Shown one piece after another: positions 33,871 to 42,980 of a DNA stretch of 55,882 nucleotides. The notes under the pieces are model-generated. The model saw nothing but the letters and a program-made list of their open reading frames with translations. It was not told where the DNA came from and made no database searches. Positions within the stretch are counted from its first letter, which is position 1. Each line of letters opens with the position of its first letter. Source of the stretch: Idiomarina sp. GTDB lineage: Bacteria; Pseudomonadota; Gammaproteobacteria; Enterobacterales; Alteromonadaceae. A program made the position numbers and the translations under genes. The stretch spans positions 1 through 55,882 of the forward strand of contig JAFIFH010000025.1 of NCBI GenBank assembly GCA_020832105.1, read 5' to 3'.

Positions 33871-33893
33871 AGGAAGATAGGTTAAATTATCAC

Positions 33894-34946
33894 ATGAAAA
33901 TATTAGTTACCGGTACCGCAGGCTTTATTGGTTCGCACCTTGCTAACAAACTTATCGCCCGTGGGGATGAGGTGGTCGGCCTTGATAGTATCAATGACTA
34001 TTACGACCAGCGTGTTAAGTACGGTCGTTTAGAACGTTCTGGTATCACAAAAAATGATCTTGAGTACGGTCGCTTAGTTCATTCAGCTACCCACTCGAAC
34101 TATCGGTTTATCAAGCTACAGCTCGAAGATAAAGCGGCAATTGATAAACTGTTCGAAAACGAAAGCTTTGACGCTGTTTGTAACCTGGCGGCTCAGGCTG
34201 GAGTGCGTTACTCACTGCAAAACCCACAAGCTTATATAGATGCCAATATCGTTGGTTTTTTAAATATTCTTGAAGCGTGCCGTCATTTTAACGTCGAGAA
34301 TCTTAGTTACGCGTCGAGTTCGTCTGTATACGGCTTAAATGAGTCGTTACCTTTCTCAACCTCTGATAATGTGGACCATCCGATAAGCCTGTATGCAGCA
34401 AGTAAAAAATCTAATGAGTTAATGGCGCATACGTACTCACATTTGTTCGGTATTCGCACCACCGGCTTACGCTTTTTCACGGTATATGGTCCATGGGGTC
34501 GCCCAGACATGGCGTTGTTCCTATTCACCAAGGCAGCGCTTGAAGGTCGCGAAATTGAGGTGTTCAATAACGGCAATATGCTGCGTGATTTCACCTATAT
34601 TGACGATATCGTTGAAGGTATCACCCGGGTGATCGACAACCCAGCGACAGGCCGCAGTGCCTGGAGGGGAGAAAAGCCTGATCCTTCTTCCTCTTCAGCA
34701 CCTTATAAAATCTATAACATTGGTAACAATAACCCGGTTAAATTGATGGACTTTATTCAGGCAATCGAAAATGCGCTGGGTAAAGAAGTCCCCAAAAAGA
34801 TGATGCCCTTGCAGGCAGGGGATGTTCCAGCGACTTATGCGGATGTCACAGACCTGGTTGAAGATCTTGATTACAAACCAGCCACACCAGTGCAGCAGGG
34901 CATTTATAATTTCGTAAAGTGGTATAGAGAATTCTTTAAGGTTTGA
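33894..34946 (+). CDS. UDP-uronate 4-epimerase-like SDR enzyme, copy 2
   Basis: The 350-residue protein has the same motifs as the copy at 7364 (GTAGFIGSH at 7-15, Tyr167-x3-Lys171, RFFTVYGPWGRPDMAL) and is about 90% alike by eye. AGGTT precedes ATG 33894. It completes the second dehydrogenase/epimerase pair. A weak stem-loop lies after its stop (34970-34984). Confidence 0.88.
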   Translation: MKILVTGTAGFIGSHLANKLIARGDEVVGLDSINDYYDQRVKYGRLERSGITKNDLEYGRLVHSATHSNYRFIKLQLEDKAAIDKLFENESFDAVCNLAAQAGVRYSLQNPQAYIDANIVGFLNILEACRHFNVENLSYASSSSVYGLNESLPFSTSDNVDHPISLYAASKKSNELMAHTYSHLFGIRTTGLRFFTVYGPWGRPDMALFLFTKAALEGREIEVFNNGNMLRDFTYIDDIVEGITRVIDNPATGRSAWRGEKPDPSSSSAPYKIYNIGNNNPVKLMDFIQAIENALGKEVPKKMMPLQAGDVPATYADVTDLVEDLDYKPATPVQQGIYNFVKWYREFFKV

Positions 34947-34969
34947 TGTTATACAAGAAATACACCGGT

Positions 34970-34992
34970 CGCCCGCAGAGGGCGCTTTTAGT
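34970..34992 (+). terminator. Weak stem-loop terminator after epimerase copy 2
   Basis: CGCCC-GCAGA-GGGCG is followed by CTTTTAG. The five-base GC stem and short T-run suggest weak or leaky termination before the 35023 gene. Confidence 0.45.
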
Positions 34993-35022
34993 TTAAGTTC
35001 TAGAGAAGGTTACCATCCCGCA

Positions 35023-36981
35023 ATGATGCACCATTTATTTGCTCTTCCCCGCAAAGCTAAAACCGCCATCGCACTGATTGCAGATGTATTGTTTTTAGTA
35101 TTCTCGTTATGGTTTGCGCTCAGCATTCGCTTTGAAACATTTTACTTCACCACAGATCCGCGTGCTTATGCTGCGCTGGCCATGGCAGTGATTCTGTCCA
35201 TCGTTATCTTCCGCCAACTTGGCCTTTACCGTGCGATTGTGCGGTATATCGGAGCTCGAGCTTTGGTGTCAGTGTGGCTTGGTGTCATATTATCGGCTGT
35301 GGTGATGTATGTTGCCGGGGTCGCTTTACAGTTTCGTGTGCCGGTGTCAGTGATTTTCAGTTATGGACTTACCTCTCTGCTCTTAATTGGAGGGTCCCGC
35401 TTGCTTTTCAGGGCAGCGGTTAATCGTCAAAGTAGTAGCCTCAAAGCCCCTGTTATTATCTACGGCGCTGGTGCATCGGGTCGCCAGCTGGCTCAGGCGT
35501 TGTTCAATGGTGCTGAGTTCAAGCCAGTAGCCTTTGTTGACGACGACCGTACATTGCACAACTCCAACATGCTTGGGCTTACCGTATATTCCCCTGACAA
35601 GCTAAAAGACGTGGTAGAGACAAAGGGCGTGAAGCGGGTGTTATTAGCAACGCCCTCTGCAACCCGAGCCCAGCGTAAAGCGATGCTTGAAAGGGTTGAG
35701 CCGTTAGCGGTGCAAGTGCAGTCAATCCCGGGTATGGCTGACCTTGTCGGTGGCCTTAAAATTGATACGTTAGAGGAAGTCAAAGTTGAGGATCTATTGG
35801 GGCGCGACCCCGTTCCACCACGCGAGCACTTGATGGACCGTAATATTCGCGACAAAGTAGTGATGGTGACCGGGGCTGGGGGGTCGATTGGCTCAGAGCT
35901 CTGTCGGCAGATTATTCGCTATCACCCTAAAACTTTAGTGCTTTTCGAGCTAAGCGAGTACTCACTTTATGCGATAGAGGCGGAACTAAAGTCCCAGCTT
36001 GCGAAAGAAAAGCTAGAGTCGGTGCAAGTTATTCCAATGATGGGTACGGTGCATGCGCAGAACCGCGTCGAGTCGGTGATGAAGGCGTTTAAAGTGCAAA
36101 CGGTTTATCACGCAGCGGCCTATAAGCATGTGCCTATGGTGGAATACAATGTTGTCGAGGGTGTGCGCAATAATGTGTTTGGTACCTGGCACACCGCCGA
36201 AGCTGCGGTCAACGCAGGGGTGGAGAGCTTCGTTTTAGTTTCAACGGATAAAGCGGTGCGACCAACCAACGTGATGGGCGCGACAAAGCGTATGTCTGAG
36301 CTGGTATTACAGGCAATGGCTAAGCGCCAGGAGTGGACCTGCTTTTGTATGGTGCGCTTTGGTAATGTGCTTGGCTCTTCCGGCTCTGTGGTACCTAAGT
36401 TTCGTGAACAAATTAATCAGGGTGGCCCGGTGACGGTCACTGATAAAGACATCACCCGTTATTTTATGACCATTCCAGAAGCGGCGCAGCTGGTGATTCA
36501 GGCTGGGGCGATGAGCTTTGAAAAGCACGCCAATGAGGGCAGCACCGGTGGTGATGTGTTTGTACTTGATATGGGGGACCCGGTTAAAATTGAGCAACTC
36601 GCGCGCAAACTTATCCGTTTGATGGGCAAGAGCGTCAAAGATGAGCGCAATCCAACTGGTGACATTGAAATCACATACAGCGGGCTGCGACCGGGTGAAA
36701 AGCTTTATGAAGAGCTACTGATTGGTGATCAGGTCACTGACACTGATCACCCGCGAATTATGACCGCCAATGAAATTGATTTGCCATGGAACGAAGTTGA
36801 TGCCTTGCTCGCTGAAATGCTCATGCATATTGAAAGCTTTGATATTGCCAAGGTGCATAACCTATTGAAGTCGGCTCCGCTGGCTTTTACACCAAGTGAT
36901 GGGATTTCTGACCTGGTGTGGCAGGCTTCGACTCACACTGTTTACTTCGCTGATGATGCTAATTTAGTAAGTGATAATTAA
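35023..36981 (+). CDS. UDP-HexNAc 4,6-dehydratase, membrane form (WbpM/PglF/CapD type)
   Basis: The 652-residue protein has four N-terminal membrane helices (to about residue 125), a first Rossmann domain (IIYGAGASGRQLA near 145) and the catalytic SDR domain with VTGAGGSIGSELC near 285. The active-site block STDKAVRPTNVMGATKR has Met where most SDRs have Tyr, as in this dehydratase class. It converts UDP-GlcNAc to the 4-keto-6-deoxy sugar, the entry to QuiNAc, FucNAc or bacillosamine. It fits the WbpV-like gene at 42981 and the PglD-like gene at 37061. No aminotransferase is in the window. Confidence 0.93.
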   Translation: MMHHLFALPRKAKTAIALIADVLFLVFSLWFALSIRFETFYFTTDPRAYAALAMAVILSIVIFRQLGLYRAIVRYIGARALVSVWLGVILSAVVMYVAGVALQFRVPVSVIFSYGLTSLLLIGGSRLLFRAAVNRQSSSLKAPVIIYGAGASGRQLAQALFNGAEFKPVAFVDDDRTLHNSNMLGLTVYSPDKLKDVVETKGVKRVLLATPSATRAQRKAMLERVEPLAVQVQSIPGMADLVGGLKIDTLEEVKVEDLLGRDPVPPREHLMDRNIRDKVVMVTGAGGSIGSELCRQIIRYHPKTLVLFELSEYSLYAIEAELKSQLAKEKLESVQVIPMMGTVHAQNRVESVMKAFKVQTVYHAAAYKHVPMVEYNVVEGVRNNVFGTWHTAEAAVNAGVESFVLVSTDKAVRPTNVMGATKRMSELVLQAMAKRQEWTCFCMVRFGNVLGSSGSVVPKFREQINQGGPVTVTDKDITRYFMTIPEAAQLVIQAGAMSFEKHANEGSTGGDVFVLDMGDPVKIEQLARKLIRLMGKSVKDERNPTGDIEITYSGLRPGEKLYEELLIGDQVTDTDHPRIMTANEIDLPWNEVDALLAEMLMHIESFDIAKVHNLLKSAPLAFTPSDGISDLVWQASTHTVYFADDANLVSDN

Positions 36982-37003
36982 GCGTAAATTTTAACTCTAA
37001 TAT

Positions 37004-37031
37004 TTGCATTTTGTTACAATTATAATATAAC
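37004..37031 (+). promoter_or_regulatory. Candidate sigma70 promoter for the PglD-like gene
   Basis: TTGCAT (37004-37009) and TATAAC (37026-37031) are 16 bases apart, in an AT-rich 79-base gap; TATAAT at 37021 is an alternative -10. The start codon follows 29 bases later. Confidence 0.4.
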
Positions 37032-37060
37032 AGATGGCATCGTTTTGAATATGGTTAGTT

Positions 37061-37705
37061 ATGCAGGCTAAAAGGTTGTTAATTGTTGGTGCTGGTGGTC
37101 ATGGCCGTTCAGTGGCTGAGGCCGCTTTATCGAGTGGTGAGTGGAGCGAGATTCACTTTGCAGATGATAAATGTGCAGAGCTAAAATCTGTTAATAATTT
37201 TCCTCTGGCAGGTCCGTTAAAAAGTTATCTAACCATCGGTCACCAATATGATGGCATTGTTGTTGCGATAGGTAACAACGAAGTCCGCTCGCGATTCGCC
37301 TTGAAGTGTCTTGAACATAATCTTCCTTTAACTGCAGTTATTCACCGCCGCGCATTTGTCAGCCCGTTTGCTGAGATTGGTGCCGGTACCACTATCATGG
37401 CAGGAGTTACAATTGGTGACAGCGCTAAGGTCGGTATTGCTTGTATTATCAACAGCAATAGCTGTGTTGACCATGATTGTTGTATTAGCGACTTTGTTCA
37501 TCTCGGCGTCGGCGTGTGCCTGGCTGGCGGCGTAAAAGTAGGTAAAAGTGCTGTGCTTTATGCTGGCACGTGTGCAGGCTATCATGTAAACGTTCCTGCC
37601 ACATCGACCTGGGGCCCAGGTGCTGTGTTAACGCATACAGAGATGCATGAAATCACCAGTCCCACTATGCTAGGTGCAGAATTCAGCTCACCCCTTACAA
37701 GATGA
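37061..37705 (+). CDS. Sugar O/N-acyltransferase, PglD/NeuD family
   Basis: The 214-residue protein starts with a small Rossmann-like domain (LLIVGAGGHGRSVAEAA, residues 5-21) and continues into a left-handed beta-helix of hexapeptide repeats (IGAGTTIMAGVTIGDSAKVG from about 107). The acyl-CoA-binding C-terminal coil follows, and the acceptor-type His lies in VDHDCCISDFVHLG. Such enzymes acetylate amino sugars from acetyl-CoA. With the WbpM/PglF dehydratase upstream it suggests an N-acetylated 4-amino or a related deoxy sugar. Confidence 0.88.
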   Translation: MQAKRLLIVGAGGHGRSVAEAALSSGEWSEIHFADDKCAELKSVNNFPLAGPLKSYLTIGHQYDGIVVAIGNNEVRSRFALKCLEHNLPLTAVIHRRAFVSPFAEIGAGTTIMAGVTIGDSAKVGIACIINSNSCVDHDCCISDFVHLGVGVCLAGGVKVGKSAVLYAGTCAGYHVNVPATSTWGPGAVLTHTEMHEITSPTMLGAEFSSPLTR

Positions 37706-37910
37706 CGCCGTTCCTCCACTTTGTTTTCTTTCGAATCACCTAAAAGTCAAAGCAATTCACTTTGCCTCGTTGACCAAAATTCTGCTATCTTTATCCACCG
37801 AATTATCGGCGGACGCCTATTTCCTCTTTCTGGTTCTCATGTCCAATCTCGCGACTGGGCGCTATATTTGAGTGCAGACAGAAATTTACTAATAATGCTC
37901 AGGATGTGAC

Positions 37911-40052
37911 GTGAAACAAATACTTCAAAGCCTTAAAAACGGTAGCACTCAAATTGCAGACGTACCTGCGCCATCGATAACTCAGGATTCATTGTTAATT
38001 CATTCGCACGCATCGTTGGTATCGGCTGGAACCGAGCGAATGCTAGTTGATTTTGGCAAGGCGAATTGGGTTAACAAGGCACGTCAACAGCCGGACAAAG
38101 TTAGAATGGTCCTGAACAAGGTACGTACAGATGGTTTGGCTACAACGGTAGATGCCGTCAAAAGTAAGTTAGATCAACCGCTGCCGCTTGGTTACTGTAA
38201 CGTAGGTACTGTGGTTCAGCTTGGCAAGAAAGTCGACAAAATAGCCATTGGCGACAGAGTCGTTAGCAATGGTCATCACGCGCAAGTCGTAAGTGTATCG
38301 AAAAATTTATGCGCAAAGATTCCTTCAAACGTCAGTGACGAAGCCGCCAGTTTCACGGTACTTGGTGCTATAGGTTTGCAAGGCATTCGCCTGGTCAATC
38401 CAACGGTAGGCGAATGTGTCGTGGTCACCGGTCTGGGGCTTATTGGGCTATTGACAGTGCAAATGCTGCGAGCTAGTGGGTGTCGTGTTCTTGGTATTGA
38501 TTTCGATGAATCGCGTTTAGCTATGGCACGTCAGTTCGGTGCGGAGACAGTTAACCCGGGTTACGGCGAGGACGTACTAGCGAAAGCGTTGGAATTTTCA
38601 AGAGGCCGTGGCGTTGATGCGGTGCTAATTACCGCTTCAACGCAAAGCAGCGAGCCCGTATCTCAGGCCGCACACATGTGTCGTAAACGCGGTCGCATCG
38701 TACTGGTTGGTGTTACCGGACTGGAACTATCCCGTGCAGACTTCTACGAGAAGGAACTCACCTTCCAGGTCAGCTGTTCTTATGGGCCTGGTCGCTACGA
38801 CTCAGACTACGAAGAACGTGGTTTTGATTATCCGGTGGGTTTTGTCCGCTGGACCGAGCAACGTAACTTTGAAGCATTTTTAGATCTACTGTCGTCGGGC
38901 GCCGTTAACGTTGATCCGTTGATAACACATCGATTTGATATTGAGAGTGCTACAGACGCTTATGACTTGTTGTCATCCGGTAAACCGTCTTTAGGTATTA
39001 TTCTAAACTATCCCGACCGAGAACGTAATTTAGATAAAATTGTATCAACTGGCGCCGCAAGTACCATCAAAGTACGTAGTCATGCTGGAGAGTCAATCGG
39101 TGTTAGTTTTCTGGGGGCAGGCAACTATGCCGGCAGAGTCTTAATTCCAGCTTTCAAACAAGATGGTGTTGAGCTGAACGCCGTAGTGAGTCAAGCCGGA
39201 GTGAGCGCTGTTCATTACGGTAAGAAATACGGATTCAAACAAGCGGCGACGGATGTGGGCGCAGTTCTGGCGGATGAGTCAACAGATGCAGTGGTCATAG
39301 CCACAAGACATGACGCTCACGCCGCGCAGGTTTTAGAAGCAATACATGCTAATAAACACGTATTTTGCGAAAAACCGCTCTGCCTGACAGCCGATGAACT
39401 CTTTGAGATAGAGAGTGCGGCAAACGCTAAACCAGATCTTGCTGTTATGGTTGGCTACAATCGACGTTTCGCGCCGCAAATTCAAAAAATGAAATCGCTG
39501 CTCGCTAACGTCAATCAGCCTAAGAGCTTTGTTCTGACAATGAATGCGGGTGCGGTACCCGCAGATCATTGGACCCAGGACCCTGCGATTGGTGGCGGGC
39601 GGGTCGTCGGTGAAGCATGTCATTATATTGATTTAATGCGCTTTTTAGCAGGCTCGGTAATAGTGTCTGTGCAGGCACGCCGAATGAGTCAACCTGATGC
39701 AAGTGGTATCGCTGATGACAAGGCTGCGATCATATTGGGATTTGCAGATGGCTCATTTGGGACGATCAATTACCTGGCAAATGGTGCAAGTAGCTTTCCG
39801 AAGGAACGTGTTGAGGTTTTCGCTGGCGGTCGAGTGCTACAGCTAGATAACTTTAGAAAATTACGTGGCTTTGGTTGGCCAAACTTTAAGAAAATGAATT
39901 TGTGGCGTCAGGACAAAGGACAAATGCATTGCGCTGGCGCATTCATACAAGCTATTAGAAATGGAAGCGAAGCGCCGATTCCGCGTCACGAAATTTTTGA
40001 AGTGGCGCGCGAAACTCTAAAGATTGCAAATCTGCTACGTGAACAAGAGTAA
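37911..40052 (+). CDS. Two-domain oxidoreductase (alcohol dehydrogenase-like plus Gfo/Idh/MocA-like)
   Basis: The 713-residue protein fuses a medium-chain dehydrogenase-like half (residues 1 to about 360, with GLGLIGLLTVQMLRASG near 172) to a Gfo/Idh/MocA half (from about 395, GAGNYAGRVLIPAF near 402, CEKPLCLTADE near 484). The first half lacks the full set of zinc ligands I would look for. Such fusions are common beside heparinase-like genes in polysaccharide loci and probably oxidise/reduce a sugar at C3/C4. GTG 37911 is the start. It lies 12 bases before the heparinase-like gene. Confidence 0.82.
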   Translation: MKQILQSLKNGSTQIADVPAPSITQDSLLIHSHASLVSAGTERMLVDFGKANWVNKARQQPDKVRMVLNKVRTDGLATTVDAVKSKLDQPLPLGYCNVGTVVQLGKKVDKIAIGDRVVSNGHHAQVVSVSKNLCAKIPSNVSDEAASFTVLGAIGLQGIRLVNPTVGECVVVTGLGLIGLLTVQMLRASGCRVLGIDFDESRLAMARQFGAETVNPGYGEDVLAKALEFSRGRGVDAVLITASTQSSEPVSQAAHMCRKRGRIVLVGVTGLELSRADFYEKELTFQVSCSYGPGRYDSDYEERGFDYPVGFVRWTEQRNFEAFLDLLSSGAVNVDPLITHRFDIESATDAYDLLSSGKPSLGIILNYPDRERNLDKIVSTGAASTIKVRSHAGESIGVSFLGAGNYAGRVLIPAFKQDGVELNAVVSQAGVSAVHYGKKYGFKQAATDVGAVLADESTDAVVIATRHDAHAAQVLEAIHANKHVFCEKPLCLTADELFEIESAANAKPDLAVMVGYNRRFAPQIQKMKSLLANVNQPKSFVLTMNAGAVPADHWTQDPAIGGGRVVGEACHYIDLMRFLAGSVIVSVQARRMSQPDASGIADDKAAIILGFADGSFGTINYLANGASSFPKERVEVFAGGRVLQLDNFRKLRGFGWPNFKKMNLWRQDKGQMHCAGAFIQAIRNGSEAPIPRHEIFEVARETLKIANLLREQE

Positions 40053-40064
40053 ATACCCCGGACT

Positions 40065-41702
40065 ATGTTTAAAAAGCTCGCACTATACTTTCACACGCTC
40101 AAATATCTTAAATTTGAGCAGTTTTTCTTTCGGTTAAAATACCGTGCGTTCCCGCTAAGGCAGCTGCCAAAACCAGAAACGAAGTCACGCCAGGTCAACC
40201 AGTGGAGCTTCGAGTTTCCTCAAGTATTAGAACAAAGTTTGTGGGATGAAGGGTATGTGCGATTTTTGAATCGCAAAGCAAAAATTACCAAAACTTCAGA
40301 CTGGAATTCGAGTGAGCACGACAAGCTCTGGTTATACAATCTTCATTACTTCGATGATGTTAATGCAAAAGGTGCCGAGAATCGTGTCGAATTGCAAAAG
40401 CAATTTATCCTGCGTTGGATAGAGGAGAACCCTGCACCTGTCGGGAATGGGTGGGAGCCTTATCCAATCTCGTTGCGGCTGGTTAACTGGGTTAAGTGGT
40501 GTCAACGCAATAAAGAGTATGATCAGCGTATATTGCAGAGCATAGAGCAACAAGCAGAAGCTCTATTGAAGCAGCTCGAGTTTCATATCCTGGGTAATCA
40601 CCTTTTTGCTAACGCGAAGGCGTTAACCTTTGTTGGCTGTTTCTTAAAAGATGAAAACAGCCAGAAATTTATGACAAAAGGGTTAGAGCTACTTAAGCGC
40701 GAGACCAACGAGCAATTTCTAAAAGACGGTGGACATTTTGAGTTAAGCCCAATGTATCACTGCATTCTTTTGTGGGACCTGCTGGACTTGTACAATCTAT
40801 TGCAAGTTAGCAATATCAGGCAATTAGAAGCACGAACCGAGCATTGGCAGCATTTGATTGCAAACGCGATTACCTGGCTCCAGGGCCTCTGTCACCCGGA
40901 CGGCGAGATTAGTTTCTTTAATGACGCTGCTTTCGGTATTGCTCCGCGACCGGAAGACATATGCAACTATGCTGTTCAGCTAGGTTTTGATATTTCGATT
41001 AGTCGAAGCAAAAATATTACCACCTTCTCTGAATCAGGTTACTCGCGTCTTCAGGCTGGGCCTTTTACCTTGCTGTTTGATCACGCTGCTGTTGGACCAA
41101 GTTACCTACCGGGGCATGCCCACGCAGATTCTTTAAGTTTTGAATTATCGCATGGCGTGAACCGGGTATTTGTTAATTCAGGGACATCGGTCTATGGGGT
41201 GAGTGAAGAACGTAAGCGTCAACGATCAACCTCAGCTCATAATACGGTAGTGATTAATGACCGGGATTCATCTGAAGTATGGGGCGGTTTTCGGGTTGCA
41301 CGGCGGGCCAGAATTTCCAGCTCTGACTTTTTCTTAGGTGAGTCTACCGTTAGTGCGTCAGCGACCCATGATGGTTACGAAAGAATACGCCGAGGGCTGA
41401 CGCATTCGCGAACCTGCAGGGTTAGTGAGAGTAACGTCACTATCACGGATAAAATTGGGAGTAGTTTTAATTCCGCCGTTGCTTACTTTTACCTTCATCC
41501 TGATGTTAAAATAGAGCTTGTTCATAGTAATAAGGCTTTACTAACACTGCCTTCAGGAGACCGGTTAAATTTCGTCGCTAACGTTGATTTAGCGGTAGAG
41601 CTGACGACCTGGCATCCTGAGTTTGGTAGCTCTACTCCAACATATCGGCTAGTGGCGGTGCTGCACACCTCCGAGCTTACATGCGAAATCAACTACGGAT
41701 AA
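40065..41702 (+). CDS. Heparinase II/III-like protein
   Basis: The 545-residue protein has an alpha/alpha-barrel-like N-terminal part (LHYFDDVN near 93, GNGWEPYPISLRLVNWVKW near 128, GGHFELSPMYHCILL near 225) and the C-terminal beta-domain block LPGHAHADSLSFELSHG near 350 with the catalytic-type His. Relatives cleave uronate-containing polysaccharides, but in O-antigen/capsule loci they usually sit next to the two-domain oxidoreductase and probably edit or trim the glycan. No signal peptide is seen, so it may act in the cytoplasm. Confidence 0.82.
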   Translation: MFKKLALYFHTLKYLKFEQFFFRLKYRAFPLRQLPKPETKSRQVNQWSFEFPQVLEQSLWDEGYVRFLNRKAKITKTSDWNSSEHDKLWLYNLHYFDDVNAKGAENRVELQKQFILRWIEENPAPVGNGWEPYPISLRLVNWVKWCQRNKEYDQRILQSIEQQAEALLKQLEFHILGNHLFANAKALTFVGCFLKDENSQKFMTKGLELLKRETNEQFLKDGGHFELSPMYHCILLWDLLDLYNLLQVSNIRQLEARTEHWQHLIANAITWLQGLCHPDGEISFFNDAAFGIAPRPEDICNYAVQLGFDISISRSKNITTFSESGYSRLQAGPFTLLFDHAAVGPSYLPGHAHADSLSFELSHGVNRVFVNSGTSVYGVSEERKRQRSTSAHNTVVINDRDSSEVWGGFRVARRARISSSDFFLGESTVSASATHDGYERIRRGLTHSRTCRVSESNVTITDKIGSSFNSAVAYFYLHPDVKIELVHSNKALLTLPSGDRLNFVANVDLAVELTTWHPEFGSSTPTYRLVAVLHTSELTCEINYG

Positions 41703-41706
41703 CAAC

Positions 41707-42876
41707 TTGAAGCTGCTGATTATTTCTTTTTATTACGCGCCAGATTTGTGTGCTGGTTCATTTCGATGCTCAGCATTAGTTGAAGCTTTGCAAGACCATG
41801 ATTTAGACATTGAGGTGGTTACGACACTGCCTAATCGATATGCTGGCTTCTCAGCAGATGCCGTTGAGTACGAGCAACATGGCAATGTGACCATTCACCG
41901 CGTCCAGCTACCCAAGCACGAAAGTGGCATGTTTGATCAAGCTAAGGCTTTTAATTCCTTTTATAAGTTTGCGAAGGAAGTCACTAAAAACCAGTGTTAT
42001 GATGCTGTTTTCGCGACTTCATCACGACTTTTCAGTGCTTTTTTGGGGGCTCGCATTGCGCGGCAAAAGAGGCTACCCCTGTATTTGGATATTCGAGATA
42101 TTTTTACCGATACGTTGGGCGACGTGCTTCCGTCTTACCTCACTTGGGGCGCGATGCCTATCGTACGTCAAATCGAGCGCTATACATTTAATACTGCGAA
42201 GCGAATCAATTTAGTATCTAACGGATTTTCTGAGTATTTTTCGCAGCGCTATGCAGATTGCGAATACAGAAGTTTTACCAACGGGATCGATCGTGAATTT
42301 ATTGATGCAGCGCCAACCTCGAGCAAGCCTTTGGGGGGAGAGGGTAAAATAAAAGTTCTCTATGCTGGTAATCTTGGTGAAGGGCAGGGATTACATAAGA
42401 TCATACCAAGTTTGGCCAGAAACCTCGCTGACGAATGTGAATTTACAGTCATTGGAGCAGGCGGCCGCCTGGAACAATTGCAAAGGGAGTGCGCAGAACT
42501 CCCGAATGTTAACCTAGCGCCACCGGTATCGCGCTGCGCATTAGTCGATGCATATCGCTCAGCAGATGTGCTGTTTCTCCACTTGAATGACTACGAAGCT
42601 TTCGAAAAAGTGTTGCCGTCTAAAATATTTGAGTACGCAGCGCTTGGAAAACCTATTTGGGCCGGGGTTGGAGGTTATGCAGCGGAATTTTTGCGAGAAA
42701 AAGTAGACAATTGTGCTGTTTTTGCTCCTGGTGATGTGAAAGAAGCGCTTTCGGGACTTACTGAGCTAAGATTAGAGGAAAAACCTCGCGACAAATTTGT
42801 TGCTGAATTTTCGCGAACACGAATTATGAATGCTATGGCTAATGACGTTGTCCAGTTTATACAAACGGAGAAATAA
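41707..42876 (+). CDS. GT4-family glycosyltransferase (WbuB-like)
   Basis: The 389-residue GT-B enzyme has the N-terminal ISFYYAPDLCAGSFRCSAL loop and the C-terminal VLYAGNLGEGQGL and HLNDYEAFEKVLPSKIFEYAALGKPIW blocks with the acidic pair of GT4 enzymes. Relatives transfer 6-deoxy-amino sugars to lipid-linked acceptors. The start is TTG 41707, close behind the heparinase-like gene. The donor is inferred to be a QuiNAc/FucNAc-type sugar because of the WbpV- and WbpL-like neighbours. Confidence 0.85.
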   Translation: MKLLIISFYYAPDLCAGSFRCSALVEALQDHDLDIEVVTTLPNRYAGFSADAVEYEQHGNVTIHRVQLPKHESGMFDQAKAFNSFYKFAKEVTKNQCYDAVFATSSRLFSAFLGARIARQKRLPLYLDIRDIFTDTLGDVLPSYLTWGAMPIVRQIERYTFNTAKRINLVSNGFSEYFSQRYADCEYRSFTNGIDREFIDAAPTSSKPLGGEGKIKVLYAGNLGEGQGLHKIIPSLARNLADECEFTVIGAGGRLEQLQRECAELPNVNLAPPVSRCALVDAYRSADVLFLHLNDYEAFEKVLPSKIFEYAALGKPIWAGVGGYAAEFLREKVDNCAVFAPGDVKEALSGLTELRLEEKPRDKFVAEFSRTRIMNAMANDVVQFIQTEK

Positions 42877-42980
42877 AATTTTGAAAATTTTCATGAAACC
42901 ATGCGCATGCATAAAAATTTAGTAAAGTCACTTCGAACTAGAGCGATGACGTGTTTTAATTGCGCACTTTGGAGAACCTT

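Noticed and set aside
37706..37910. Two overlapping 62-65-residue frames between the PglD-like and two-domain oxidoreductase genes
   Set aside because: No ribosome site, no family resemblance and they overlap each other in different frames; I see nothing else in this 205-base gap.
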